Below, in pieces: positions 1 to 7,230 of a stretch of DNA of 13,327 nucleotides (positions within the stretch are counted from its first letter, which is position 1; each line of letters opens with the position of its first letter). The stretch lies in assembly GCA_946480845.1 (NCBI GenBank), contig CAMLLJ010000060.1, positions 1-13,327 of the forward strand, read 5' to 3'. The position numbers and the translations under genes were made by a program. This DNA is from an uncultured Gemmatimonadota bacterium (GTDB taxonomy: Bacteria > Gemmatimonadota > Gemmatimonadetes > Gemmatimonadales > GWC2-71-9). The notes under the pieces were generated by a model. It ran no database searches, was not told the DNA's origin, and saw nothing but the letters and a program-made list of their open reading frames with translations.

Positions 1-227
1 ACCCGACGGGCGTGCTCGACCGGAGCTACTTCCGCTCGGTGTACTTCCGCCAGCTCCACGGGGTGCTCTTCGAGATCGCCACCGACGATCCGGGCTTCCT
101 GATCGACGAATCGGCCGAAGGGCTGGGCACCGAGCTCCGGCTGCCGCCCTGGCTCGAGCCGTCCCGCGTCGCCATCGAGGCGAACCTGCCGCCGCTCCAC
201 GCGTGGCAGGCCCCGGAGGTCGCATGA
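1..227 (+). CDS. Ring-cleaving dioxygenase, glyoxalase/VOC family (C-terminal fragment)
   Basis: The reading frame is open from the left edge (first full codon at base 3), so only the last 74 or so residues are present and the start lies outside the window. The fragment reads [15 protein letters not shown], then [13 protein letters not shown], then LPPWLEP. This is the characteristic C-terminus of the MhqO-like ring-cleaving dioxygenases, which are built from repeated VOC modules. The Glu in FEIATD is the expected last metal ligand. Known relatives cleave hydroquinone- or catechol-type rings in the cytoplasm and are linked to quinone resistance. The stop codon overlaps the ATG of the next gene (ATGA at 224-227), so the two are probably translated together. 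The family is clear from the motif; the true substrate cannot be read from it. Confidence 0.88.
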   Translation, partial: PTGVLDRSYFRSVYFRQLHGVLFEIATDDPGFLIDESAEGLGTELRLPPWLEPSRVAIEANLPPLHAWQAPEVA

Positions 228-853
228 CCGGCAGCGCGCCGGAGTTCGCGCATCGCTGGGTGCCGCCCGCATCCGGCGGCGAGGAGACGCTGCTGCTCCT
301 CCACGGCACCGGCGGCAACGAGGACGACCTCCTGCCGCTGGGCCGGGCCATCGCTCCCGCCGCCGGGCAGCTGAGCCCGCGCGGCCGGGTGCTCGAGCGC
401 GGGATGCCGAGGTTCTTCCGCCGGCTCGCGGAGGGCGTGTTCGACGAGGCCGACGTGGTGCGCCGGGCCGGCGAGCTGGCCGACTTCGTGGCCCACTCGG
501 CCGGGCGCTACGGCTTCGACCCGACCCGGGTCACCGCGGTGGGCTTCTCCAACGGCGCCAACATCGCCGCTGCCCTGCTGCTGCTCCGGCCCGAGGCGCT
601 CGCCGGTGCGGCGCTCTTCCGCGCGATGGTGCCGCTCCGGCCGGCGCAGCTCCCCGTCCTCCGCGGACGGCGGGTGCTGATCTCGGAGGGGCGGACCGAT
701 CCGATCGTCGCGGCGGCGGACGCGGAGTCGCTCGCCTCCATGTTGCGCGGCGCCGGCGCCGAGGTCACACTTGCATGGCAGGACGCCGGCCATGGGCTGG
801 TCGGCGCCGACGTGGATGCGGCGCGCGCGTGGCTCGGCGCCGCGGCGCGATGA
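224..853 (+). CDS. Alpha/beta hydrolase, phospholipase/carboxylesterase family (MhqD-like)
   Basis: A 209-residue cytoplasmic serine hydrolase with no signal peptide. The oxyanion-hole segment [16 protein letters not shown] lies near residues 23-38. The nucleophile elbow GFSNGAN places the catalytic Ser at 109, the Asp of GRTDPIV is at 159, and the His of DAGHGL is at 190, so the catalytic triad is complete. About 200 residues is normal for this family. The ATG at 224 is preferred over an in-frame GTG at 203, because the 224 start makes a 4-base ATGA overlap with the upstream gene and the earlier one would run deep into it. Pairing with a ring-cleaving dioxygenase matches the MhqO/MhqD arrangement known from Bacillus, where the pair responds to quinones. 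The esterase fold is certain; a role in aromatic or quinone turnover is inferred from the neighbour. Confidence 0.87.
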   Translation: MTGSAPEFAHRWVPPASGGEETLLLLHGTGGNEDDLLPLGRAIAPAAGQLSPRGRVLERGMPRFFRRLAEGVFDEADVVRRAGELADFVAHSAGRYGFDPTRVTAVGFSNGANIAAALLLLRPEALAGAALFRAMVPLRPAQLPVLRGRRVLISEGRTDPIVAAADAESLASMLRGAGAEVTLAWQDAGHGLVGADVDAARAWLGAAAR

Positions 854-1012
854 TCAGTTCGGGATTTCTTCTCTAACGCCCCGACCTGCCGCGGGCGATA
901 TGAGTACATCGGGTGCAATGCCCGCCTTCCTGCGGCGACCGGCGCCGCCGGAACGATGCCATCGCCGACCGGCGTGCCGGACGGTCGGCCCTGCCAAATG
1001 AGGTACTATGTG

Positions 1013-1321
1013 ATGGCGACAGTCCTCCTCGAGCAGGAACGCCTCATCGTGGCCGAGCGGATCCTGCGGGAAATCGAGCGCCGCCACGGTCTGCCCCGAT
1101 CCGACCATCCCGACCTCCAGCCAGCAGTCGTAGACCGATACCTCGCCGCGTACCTCCCCGAGACACGCGAAGGCGAGCCGGCGCCCAATTCCATCGAGTA
1201 CGCCTTCACACCGAGCTTCAGCGAAGCCGTCGAGCTGCTCCGCCGCGTCGTGGACGAGTCCCCGGGCGGATGGGGCGCCGCGGCCTACGTGCACGATCTC
1301 GACACCGGCTCCGGGGGATAG
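1013..1321 (+). CDS. Small hypothetical protein
   Basis: I do not recognise this 102-residue protein. The frame shows the codon use of a real gene here, with G or C dominating third positions, though slightly less strictly than in its neighbours. The ATG at 1013 is chosen because GAGGT (1000-1004) sits at a suitable distance upstream; ATG at 998 or 956 would be in frame but lacks a ribosome binding site. The N-terminal third looks helical and charged (EQERLIVAERILREIERRHG), and a second probable helix follows near SFSEAVELLRRVVDES. No signal peptide, membrane segment or cysteine is visible. Its stop lies 13 bases before the most likely start of the next gene, so the two may be co-transcribed. 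The 159 bases between the hydrolase and this gene show no convincing promoter or terminator. Confidence 0.6.
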   Translation: MATVLLEQERLIVAERILREIERRHGLPRSDHPDLQPAVVDRYLAAYLPETREGEPAPNSIEYAFTPSFSEAVELLRRVVDESPGGWGAAAYVHDLDTGSGG

Positions 1322-1334
1322 CTTCCGCACCATC

Positions 1335-2282
1335 CTGAATTCTCTGCCGCGGCGCGCGCCGGTCCTGCTGGCCGCGCTGCTCACGGGCGGCGTCCTGCAT
1401 GCGCAGGCGCCGCCTGCTTCGGCTGCGCTCACGGCGCGGCTCGCCGCGATCGCGGCCCCTGTCGGCTACGAGACCGCGCTCGCCGATACCCTGCTCGCCC
1501 TGGTCCCCGGCGCCCGGCGCGACCGGGCGGGGAACGTCGTCGTGGTGCGGGGGACGGGAACGCCGCGGCGGCTCATCGCCTGCCAGCTCGACGAGCCGGG
1601 CTGGATCGTCGGCGGCATCCGGCCCGACGGGTGGCTTACCGTCCGGCGGCTGCCGGGCCGGGTGCCGCCGCTCTTCGACCAGCAGATGGAAGGGCAGCTG
1701 GTGTCGCTCCTGGGCGACCGGGGCCAGGTGCCCGGCGTGGTCGGGGTGCGCTCGGTGCACCTCACGCGGGGGAGGGTCACCGGCGAGGGGCCGTTCACCT
1801 CGGATGACGCCTACGTGGACGTGGGCGCCCGGAGCGCGGCGGAAGCGCGCGCGCTCGGCATCCGTGAGACGACGCCGTTCGTGCTGGCCAAGCGCCCGCA
1901 TCGCTATGGCGATTCGCTCCTTGCCGCGCCGGTGGCGGGGAGGCGCGCGGGGTGTGCGGCGCTGGCGGCGGCGGGTTCGGCACGGCCCGCGCGCGGCAGC
2001 GTGACCCTCGCGTTCGTGGTGGAGCAGGGGCTCTCGGCCCGGGGACTGCTCACGGCCGTGAACGCCGCCGGGCCGTTCGAGGAAATCGTGCTGCTCGATA
2101 TGGGGGACGACGCCGGCATCGCAGCCCGGCCGGACTCCGCGCTCGGGCGCGCGGCGGGCGCGCCGGTCACGCGGTGGCGGCTCGGCGTACGGCATGCCGG
2201 CACGCCGGTGGAGACGGTGCGCCAGGGCGACGTGGCGGCGCTGGAGCGGCGGGTAGCGGCGTGGATCGGAGGGGGGCGATGA
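1335..2282 (+). CDS. Secreted M42-like peptidase homologue, probably catalytically inactive
   Basis: About 315 residues. The N-terminus reads as a good signal peptide: NSLPRR, then a hydrophobic core [11 protein letters not shown], then cleavage after HAQA. The rest follows the M42 aminopeptidase layout: the LDEPGW segment, a [13 protein letters not shown] segment, [18 protein letters not shown], and [11 protein letters not shown]. The residues that bind the two metals are mostly gone. The usual AHxDE is CQLDE (His to Gln, near residue 84), the DDRxG segment reads GRRAG, the catalytic Glu-Glu reads Gln-Gly, and the final HSPxE reads GTPVE. Only the LLD aspartate seems kept. No ATG, GTG or TTG is available before the signal peptide; CTG at 1335 or ATC at 1332 is the likely start, with GGGGGA at 1313-1318. 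The gene overlaps the next, intact M42 gene by 4 bases (ATGA). Pseudoenzyme status is inferred from alignment by eye. Confidence 0.72.
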   Translation: MNSLPRRAPVLLAALLTGGVLHAQAPPASAALTARLAAIAAPVGYETALADTLLALVPGARRDRAGNVVVVRGTGTPRRLIACQLDEPGWIVGGIRPDGWLTVRRLPGRVPPLFDQQMEGQLVSLLGDRGQVPGVVGVRSVHLTRGRVTGEGPFTSDDAYVDVGARSAAEARALGIRETTPFVLAKRPHRYGDSLLAAPVAGRRAGCAALAAAGSARPARGSVTLAFVVEQGLSARGLLTAVNAAGPFEEIVLLDMGDDAGIAARPDSALGRAAGAPVTRWRLGVRHAGTPVETVRQGDVAALERRVAAWIGGGR

Positions 2283-3415
2283 GCGGCGCGATGCGGCGCG
2301 CGGGCGTGCGGGCGCTGGCCCCGCTGGTAGCCTCCGGCGTGCTGGCAGCAGGGCCCGGGGCCGCGTTCGCGGGTGCCGGGCTCGCGGCGCAGGAGATCGA
2401 GATCGCCGAAGCCGAGCGCACCCTCGAGACGCTGGTCGAGTCGTACGGGGCCTCCGGCATGGAAGGTCCGGTGCGCGAGCAGGTGCAGCGGATGCTCCCC
2501 GGCTGGGCAACGAGCGAGACCGACACCGCCGGCAACCTCTGGGTCCGGGTGGGCCGCGGCGATCCGGTGGTGGTGTTCGTGGCCCATCTCGACGAGATCG
2601 GCTTCCGGGTGAGCGCGGTGCGGGAAGACGGCACGCTCGAGCTGGAGCGCCTGGGCGGGTTCTTCCCGTCGGTCTTCGAGGGGCGGCCCGCGCTGGTGCA
2701 CACCGGCTCGGCCATGGTGCCGGGCATCATCCTGCCGCGCGACTCGCTCGGCGCTGCACCGGCGCGGACGCCACCCGCGCTGCGCGCCGACATCGGGGCC
2801 GGTTCGCCCGCCGCGGTGCGGGCGCGGGGCGTCGAGGTCGGCAGCACCGTCACCATGCCGAAGGAATACGCGCGGCTCGCCGGCACCCGGGCTACCGGCC
2901 GCTCCTTCGACGACCGCGTCGGCAGCACGGCGCTGGTGCTCGCGCTCCGCCATCTGGACCGGACCAAGCTCAGGCACCAGGTGATCTTCCTCTGGAGCGT
3001 GCGCGAGGAGGTGGGGCTCGAGGGCGCGGCGGCGGCGGCGCGGGCGCTGGGCACCACCGCCGCGCGGGTCCATGCGGTGGACACCTTCGTCTCGGCGGAC
3101 GCGCCCTTCGAGATCCAGTCCTTCGGCCACGCGCCGCTCGGCGCGGGCGCGGTCATCCGGGCGGTGGACAACAGCGCGGTGGCGCCGCGGCCGCTGGTGG
3201 ATTCGCTGCTCGCGCTTGCCGCCGAGCGGCGCATCCCGATCCAGCTCGGCGGCACCAACGGCGGCAACGACGGGTCGGCGTTCGCGCCGTGGGGCGTCCC
3301 CGACGTGGCCATCGCGTGGCCGCTCCGGTACTCGCATTCTCCCGCCGAGGTCGCCGACCTCGCGGATGTCGCGGCGCTGGCGCGGCTGGTCCGGGCCATC
3401 GCCGAGGAGTGGTAA
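2279..3415 (+). CDS. Secreted M42-family aminopeptidase
   Basis: A 378-residue metallopeptidase of the M42 family (glutamyl aminopeptidase / TET / CelM type), which removes N-terminal residues from peptides using two metal ions. All expected residues are present: His103 and Asp105 in AHLDEIGF, Asp211/Asp212 in SFDDRVG, the base Glu243 and ligand Glu244 in REEVG, Asp268 in AVDTF, and His353 in RYSHSPAEV. The N-terminus ([20 protein letters not shown], then an Ala-rich run to about residue 37) looks like a signal peptide. That would place this copy outside the cytoplasm, unusual for M42 enzymes, which are mostly cytosolic. The ATG at 2279 has a strong GGAGGGGGG upstream and overlaps the previous stop; ATG at 2291 is an alternative. 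The inactive paralogue directly upstream suggests that the two work as a pair, possibly in one oligomer. Confidence 0.87.
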   Translation: MSGAMRRAGVRALAPLVASGVLAAGPGAAFAGAGLAAQEIEIAEAERTLETLVESYGASGMEGPVREQVQRMLPGWATSETDTAGNLWVRVGRGDPVVVFVAHLDEIGFRVSAVREDGTLELERLGGFFPSVFEGRPALVHTGSAMVPGIILPRDSLGAAPARTPPALRADIGAGSPAAVRARGVEVGSTVTMPKEYARLAGTRATGRSFDDRVGSTALVLALRHLDRTKLRHQVIFLWSVREEVGLEGAAAAARALGTTAARVHAVDTFVSADAPFEIQSFGHAPLGAGAVIRAVDNSAVAPRPLVDSLLALAAERRIPIQLGGTNGGNDGSAFAPWGVPDVAIAWPLRYSHSPAEVADLADVAALARLVRAIAEEW

Positions 3416-3438
3416 AACCGATCCCACCGGGTAGTCGC

Positions 3439-3819
3439 ATGCCGCTCTCGATTCTCCTCGTGGACGATGACGACCTGGTGCGGCGGACGGTGGCGCGCAT
3501 GCTCCGGCTCGACGGGCATGAGGTGACCGAGGCCGGGTCCGGCGCGGAGGCGCTGGCGGCACTCGATGAGCGGGCCGCGGACCTGGTGCTGTGCGACGTC
3601 ATGATGCCCGACATGAACGGCTGCGACCTGGGCCGCCGCATCGCGAGCCGCCACCCGGAGCAGCGGCTCCTCTGGTACTCCGGGCACGTCTTCGCCTCCC
3701 TCTTCTCCTCGGGCATCTGCCCCGAGGACCTTCCCTTCATGCAGAAACCGTTCGGCGCGGAGCTGCTCCGGCAGCGGATCGCCGAGTGCCTGGCGGCGCC
3801 GGCGTACCGGTTCCGCTAG
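3439..3819 (+). CDS. Stand-alone receiver-domain response regulator
   Basis: A 126-residue protein made of one CheY-like receiver domain and no output domain. The acidic pocket is Asp9/Asp10 in LLVDDDD, the phosphorylated residue is Asp53 in [10 protein letters not shown], the switch Ser is Ser81 in LLWYSGH, and Lys103 lies in MQKPF, so phosphorylation chemistry is intact. After Ser81 the sequence [16 protein letters not shown] is longer and less regular than in typical CheY, where helix alpha4 would be. Such single-domain proteins act as phosphorelay intermediates or bind a partner. No histidine kinase lies in the window, so the partner is unknown. The start at 3439 gives the usual short lead to the first beta strand, although the ribosome binding site (GGGTAG) is weak. 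It lies 23 bases after the M42 gene and may be transcribed with it. Confidence 0.9.
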   Translation: MPLSILLVDDDDLVRRTVARMLRLDGHEVTEAGSGAEALAALDERAADLVLCDVMMPDMNGCDLGRRIASRHPEQRLLWYSGHVFASLFSSGICPEDLPFMQKPFGAELLRQRIAECLAAPAYRFR

Positions 3820-3828
3820 CGGCGCGGA

Positions 3829-3847
3829 CCCCGGACCTTCGCCGGGG
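3829..3847 (+). terminator. Possible weak terminator hairpin
   Basis: CCCCGG (3829-3834) and CCGGGG (3842-3847) form a perfect 6-base-pair stem with a 7-base loop, 9 bases after the response-regulator stop. There is no T run after the stem, so it is not a standard intrinsic terminator. In DNA this rich in GC such a hairpin can arise by chance. Confidence 0.25.
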
Positions 3848-3854
3848 GCGGGGA

Positions 3855-3883
3855 TTGCGGCGCGGGCCGAGGCACCGCATATT
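3855..3883 (+). promoter_or_regulatory. Possible promoter of the arginine operon
   Basis: TTGCGG (3855-3860) and CATATT (3878-3883) are 17 bases apart and match the sigma-70 -35 and -10 boxes at 3 and 4 of 6 positions. The region around 3878-3903 is an abrupt AT-rich island in very GC-rich DNA. Transcription would begin near 3890-3892, at or just before the argG start codon, and the -10 box abuts the palindrome. The shifted -10 candidate TATTTA (3880-3885) fits as well. This is inference by eye. Confidence 0.4.
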
Positions 3884-3899
3884 TATGCATTATGCATAA
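3883..3899. promoter_or_regulatory. Palindromic operator, probable ArgR binding site (ARG box)
   Basis: TTATGCATTATGCATAA is a perfect palindrome with 8-base arms around one central T. It is AT-rich, of about the size of an ARG box (around 18 bases), and sits between the likely -10 box and the first codons of argG, with the ATG at 3892 inside its right arm. It is not a close match to the E. coli consensus half TGAATWW, but ArgR sites vary between phyla. An ArgR protein is encoded at the end of the same operon. Binding here would block transcription initiation. I see no second copy of the palindrome in the window; ARG boxes often come in pairs, so this single copy is a weakness of the call. 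Confidence 0.65.
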
Positions 3900-5112
3900 T
3901 TCTCGCGGCTCCGGCTCTCGCGGCACCCTGGTCCTCGCCTTCTCCGGCGGCCTGGACACCTCCTACTGCGTACCCCGCCTCGCCGAGGACGGGTGGGCGG
4001 TGCACACGGCGTTCGTCAACACCGGCGGCACCACACCCGCGGAGGCCGCCGCCGTCCGCGCGCAGGCGCTGGCCGTCGGCTCGCTGGGCCACCACGAGAT
4101 CGACGCCCGGGCACAGGTCTTCGACCGGTTCGTCCGCTACCTCATCCAGGCCAACGTCCTCCGCGGCGAGGTCTATCCCCTCTCCGTAGCGGCCGAGCGC
4201 ACCCAGCAGGCGATCTCGGCGATCGAGGCGGCGCGCGAGATCGGCGCCGCGGCCGTCGCCCACGGCTCCACCGGCGCGGGCAACGACCAGGTCCGCTTCG
4301 ACATCGCCCTCCGGGTGCTGGCGCCCGACCTCGCCATCGTGACACCGATCCGCGACCAGGGCGTCCGCCGCGAGGAGGCGATCGCCTATCTCGAGGCGCG
4401 CGGCCTCCCCGTCCCGGCAAAGGCCGGCGCCTACAGCATCAACCGCGGCCTCTGGGGCACCACCTGGGGCGGCGGCTGGACCCACGACACCTGGGCGGGC
4501 CCGCCCGCCGAGCTGACCACGCCGCCCGCGGATGCGCCGGCACCGGCGGAGCATGTGATCGAATGGCGCGAGGGGCTGCCGGTGGCGCTCGACGGGCAGC
4601 CGCTCGAGGGCGCGGCGCTGGTGGACCGCCTTGGCGAGCTGGCCGCTTCCTTCGGCATCGGCCGCGGCATCCACGTCGGGGAGACCGCGCTCGGCATCAA
4701 GGGCCGCATCGGTTTCGAGGCGGGGGCGGCGCTCATGCTCATCGGAGCGCACCGCGAGCTGGAGAAGCTGGTGCTCACCAAGTGGCAGGCGTTCTGGAAG
4801 GACCAGCTCGGCCGCTTCTATGGCGACCGCCTGCACGAGGGCCATTACTTCGATCCGGCGCTCCGCGACATCGAGGCGCTCGTCGCCAGCTCGCAGCAGC
4901 GGGTGACCGGCGAGACCCGGCTCCTGCTCGCGCCCGGCCGCTTCCAGGTGGTGGGCACCCGGAGCCCCTTCTCGATGATGGACACCTCCGTGGCCACCTA
5001 CGGCGAGGAGAACCGGCTCTGGACCGGCGACGAGGCGCGCGCCTTCGCGCGCGTCGGCGCGATTCCGTCGCTGCTCGCCGCGCGTGCCGGCGCGGCGGGC
5101 GGGGAGGACTGA
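3892..5112 (+). CDS. argG: Argininosuccinate synthase
   Basis: A 406-residue enzyme that joins citrulline and aspartate with ATP to make argininosuccinate, the penultimate step of arginine synthesis in the cytoplasm. The N-type ATP pyrophosphatase loop AFSGGLDTS lies at residues 16-24, the GSTGAGNDQVRFD segment starts at residue 125, and SINRGLWG follows near 183. Length is normal for the family. The ATG at 3892 has no Shine-Dalgarno sequence in front of it, and the likely promoter is so close that the mRNA may be leaderless. The next in-frame conserved residues (LVLAFSGG) begin at residue 13, so no later start is attractive. The first codons also belong to the palindromic operator. First gene of the nine-gene arginine operon; its stop is one base before the next ATG. 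Confidence 0.96.
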   Translation: MHNSRGSGSRGTLVLAFSGGLDTSYCVPRLAEDGWAVHTAFVNTGGTTPAEAAAVRAQALAVGSLGHHEIDARAQVFDRFVRYLIQANVLRGEVYPLSVAAERTQQAISAIEAAREIGAAAVAHGSTGAGNDQVRFDIALRVLAPDLAIVTPIRDQGVRREEAIAYLEARGLPVPAKAGAYSINRGLWGTTWGGGWTHDTWAGPPAELTTPPADAPAPAEHVIEWREGLPVALDGQPLEGAALVDRLGELAASFGIGRGIHVGETALGIKGRIGFEAGAALMLIGAHRELEKLVLTKWQAFWKDQLGRFYGDRLHEGHYFDPALRDIEALVASSQQRVTGETRLLLAPGRFQVVGTRSPFSMMDTSVATYGEENRLWTGDEARAFARVGAIPSLLAARAGAAGGED

Positions 5113-5113
5113 C

Positions 5114-6190
5114 ATGGTCGTCACCACGCGCGTCCGGCTCGACCGGATCGCCTCGAGCACCCGGAACGCCCATCTCGCCGACGAAGTCATCGTCGGCGAC
5201 GAGATCATCGCGGCGGAGGGCTACGTGCTCGCGGTGCGGATCCTCGAGGACAAGCCGACCTACAACACCGTCGAGGACCTCACCGGCCGCATGGTCCCGC
5301 TCCGCGCGGGTGACGTGCTGGCCGGCACGCTGGGCGCGCGCCGCGCACTCCGCGGCTACGCCGGCGAGGTGCCCCCGCACCTGGCGATCGGGGACAGCGT
5401 GCACGTCCTCAACCTGGGCGGCATCCTCGGGCGCTGCACCTCGGTGAACCCGGAGATCGGCCCGCCGTTCCGCGCCGAGGTGCTGGGGGCGGTGCTCACC
5501 TTTCCGGCGCTCGGTGACCGGGTGGGGCGACCCGCGCACATCCGCGACGGCGCGGTGCCGCCGGCCGACTCGCTCGACACGCGGATCCCCGTGGTGTACG
5601 TGGCCGGCACCTGCATGAACGCAGGGAAGACGGTGGCGGCCGCGGAGCTGGTGCGCGGGCTCTCGCGCGGCGGCCTCCGGGTGGCGGCGGCCAAGCTCAC
5701 CGGCGTCTCGCTGATGCGCGATGCGCTGAGCATGCGGGACGCCGGCGCGATCGCGGCGCTCACCTTCAACGACGTGGGCGTGGCCACCACGCATGCGGGT
5801 GTCACCGTCGCGACGGCCAAGGGCATCTTCAACCGCCTCGCCGCCAGCAAGCCCGACGTGATCGTGGCCGAGCTGGGCGACGGCATCCTCGGCGAGTACG
5901 GCGTGCAGGACATCCTGCGCGACCCGGAGCTGGCCTCGGTCGGCGCGGCGTGGATCATGGCGGCGCCCGATCCGGTCGGCTGCTGGGGCGCGCAGCAGCT
6001 CATGCAGCACGAGTTCCGCCTGCCGATCACGGCGGTGACCGGTCCGGCGACCGACAACGATGTCGGCCAGAGCTACATCCGCGCGTCGCTGGGGCTCCCG
6101 GCGTGCAATGCGCGGCGGAACCCCGAGGGGCTGGTGGCGGCGGCGCGGCACTCGCTCGAGGCGTGGATCGCCGCGGACCGCGCGGCGTGA
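5114..6190 (+). CDS. Uncharacterised BioD-like P-loop protein of the arginine operon
   Basis: A 358-residue protein that I cannot assign to a known function. The C-terminal half is a P-loop NTPase domain: Walker A GTCMNAGKT at 165-173 after a beta strand VVYVA, then AAKLTG, then IVAELGDG with Glu253. This order resembles the SIMIBI proteins BioD, CobB, MobB and DUF1611 (GTxxNxGKT loop; Glu-Gly segment on a later strand). The N-terminal 150 residues look beta-rich, with PLRAGDVLAGTLGARRALRGY and VHVLNLGGILGRCTSVNP, and I recognise no domain. There is no signal peptide or membrane segment. ATG at 5114 is preceded by GGGGAGGA at good spacing. It lies one base after argG and overlaps argC by 4 bases (GTGA), so a role in arginine synthesis or its control is likely. 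Candidate roles include ATP-dependent activation of a carboxylate, or supply of acyl groups. None of these is shown by the sequence. Confidence 0.85.
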   Translation: MVVTTRVRLDRIASSTRNAHLADEVIVGDEIIAAEGYVLAVRILEDKPTYNTVEDLTGRMVPLRAGDVLAGTLGARRALRGYAGEVPPHLAIGDSVHVLNLGGILGRCTSVNPEIGPPFRAEVLGAVLTFPALGDRVGRPAHIRDGAVPPADSLDTRIPVVYVAGTCMNAGKTVAAAELVRGLSRGGLRVAAAKLTGVSLMRDALSMRDAGAIAALTFNDVGVATTHAGVTVATAKGIFNRLAASKPDVIVAELGDGILGEYGVQDILRDPELASVGAAWIMAAPDPVGCWGAQQLMQHEFRLPITAVTGPATDNDVGQSYIRASLGLPACNARRNPEGLVAAARHSLEAWIAADRAA

Positions 6191-7230
6191 GCGGGCTCCG
6201 GGTGGCCGTGGTCGGCGGCGCGGGGTACGCGGGCGGCGAGCTGCTGCGCCTCCTGCTGCAGCATCCCTCGGTGGCCGAGTGCGTGGCGACGAGCCGGAGC
6301 CAGGCGGGGAAGCCGATCGCCGAGGTGCATCCCGCGCTCGCGCCGCTCACCGACATGCGCTTCTCGGGGGAGACCGCGGCGGGGATCGCGCGCGGGCGGG
6401 ACGTGGTCTTCCTCGCGCTCGAGCACGGCGAGTCGTCGAAGATGATCGACGGCATCATCGAGGCGGGGCCGGGGATGATCGTGGACCTCGCGGCCGATTT
6501 CCGGGTCGCGGCGCCGCGGCTCTACGAGAAGTACTACGGGCCGCATGCGGCGCCCGAATCGGTGGGGCGGTTCACCTACGGGCTCGCGGACGTGCTGGGC
6601 GAGTCGCTCCGTGGGAAGGCCGCCATCGCAGCCCCGGGATGCTTCGCGACGGCGGCGCAGCTCGCGCTCTTTCCGCTCTCGGCGGCAGGGAAGGACATCG
6701 CGCCGGCGCTCTTCGCCGTGACCGGCTCGAGCGGCGCCGGTGTGCAGGCCAGGCCGACCACGCACCATCCTGCGCGGGCGCACAACCTCTTCGCCTACTC
6801 CGTGCTCTCGCACCGGCATGAGGCCGAGGTGCTCGGCGCCTGGCGCGAGTGGACCGGCCGCGACGGCGCGCAGGTGCGCCTCATGGCGCACTCGGGCCCC
6901 TTCGTGCGCGGCATCCACCTCACCCTGCACGCCTGGCTCGGCGAGGGTCATGCGCTCGGGCGCGACATCGCGGGCACCTACCGGCACGCGTACGCCGGCC
7001 GGCCCTTCGTGCGGATCACGGAGAAGCCGCCCGAGCTGACTCATGTGGTCGGCACCAACTACGCCCAGATCCATGCGGCGGCCAGCGAGGACGGAACGGA
7101 GATCCAGGTGATGGTGGTGCTCGACAATCTCATCAAGGGCGCCGGCGGGCAGGCGGTGCAGGCCATGAACCTCTCGCTCGGCCTACCGGAGACGGCGGGG
7201 CTCGAGGCCGTGGGGATGTTCCCGTGCTGA
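6187..7230 (+). CDS. argC: N-acyl-gamma-glutamyl-phosphate reductase
   Basis: A 347-residue NADPH-dependent reductase that turns N-acylglutamyl phosphate into the semialdehyde, the third step of arginine synthesis. The nucleotide-binding motif GGAGYAGGEL is at residues 10-19, the catalytic Cys is Cys152 in APGCFATA (usually NPGCYPT), and the partner His is His235 in HSGPFVRG. Segments such as THHPARAHN and HRHEAEV are typical of the ArgC/LysY family. The GTG start at 6187 overlaps the upstream stop as GTGA and gives the right distance to the Rossmann motif. The family normally acts on N-acetyl substrates. Because of the transcarbamylase two genes downstream the acyl group here could be succinyl; I cannot tell this from ArgC itself. 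Confidence 0.95.
   Translation: MSGLRVAVVGGAGYAGGELLRLLLQHPSVAECVATSRSQAGKPIAEVHPALAPLTDMRFSGETAAGIARGRDVVFLALEHGESSKMIDGIIEAGPGMIVDLAADFRVAAPRLYEKYYGPHAAPESVGRFTYGLADVLGESLRGKAAIAAPGCFATAAQLALFPLSAAGKDIAPALFAVTGSSGAGVQARPTTHHPARAHNLFAYSVLSHRHEAEVLGAWREWTGRDGAQVRLMAHSGPFVRGIHLTLHAWLGEGHALGRDIAGTYRHAYAGRPFVRITEKPPELTHVVGTNYAQIHAAASEDGTEIQVMVVLDNLIKGAGGQAVQAMNLSLGLPETAGLEAVGMFPC

Noticed and set aside
203..223. GTG start for the hydrolase upstream of 224
   Set aside because: It would overlap the dioxygenase further and lacks a suitable ribosome binding site; ATG at 224 forms an ATGA junction.
936..974. Two copies of CGACCGGCG 30 bases apart (936-944 and 966-974)
   Set aside because: Nine bases of GC-rich sequence repeat by chance easily here; no symmetry or regulatory context supports them.
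854..1432. A 192-codon minus-strand frame covering the small hypothetical gene
   Set aside because: The + frame has better codon use and a ribosome binding site, and it fits the all-plus layout. The minus frame would overlap the signal-peptide region of the next gene.
1218..3562. Long open frames on the minus strand opposite the M42 genes (up to about 550 codons)
   Set aside because: They mirror real + strand genes in GC-rich DNA, are rich in Arg, Pro and Ala, and show no family motif.
3885..3899. Mini reading frame ATG CAT TAT GCA TAA overlapping the argG start, as a leader peptide
   Set aside because: Four codons without a ribosome binding site or arginine codons; it follows from the palindrome itself.
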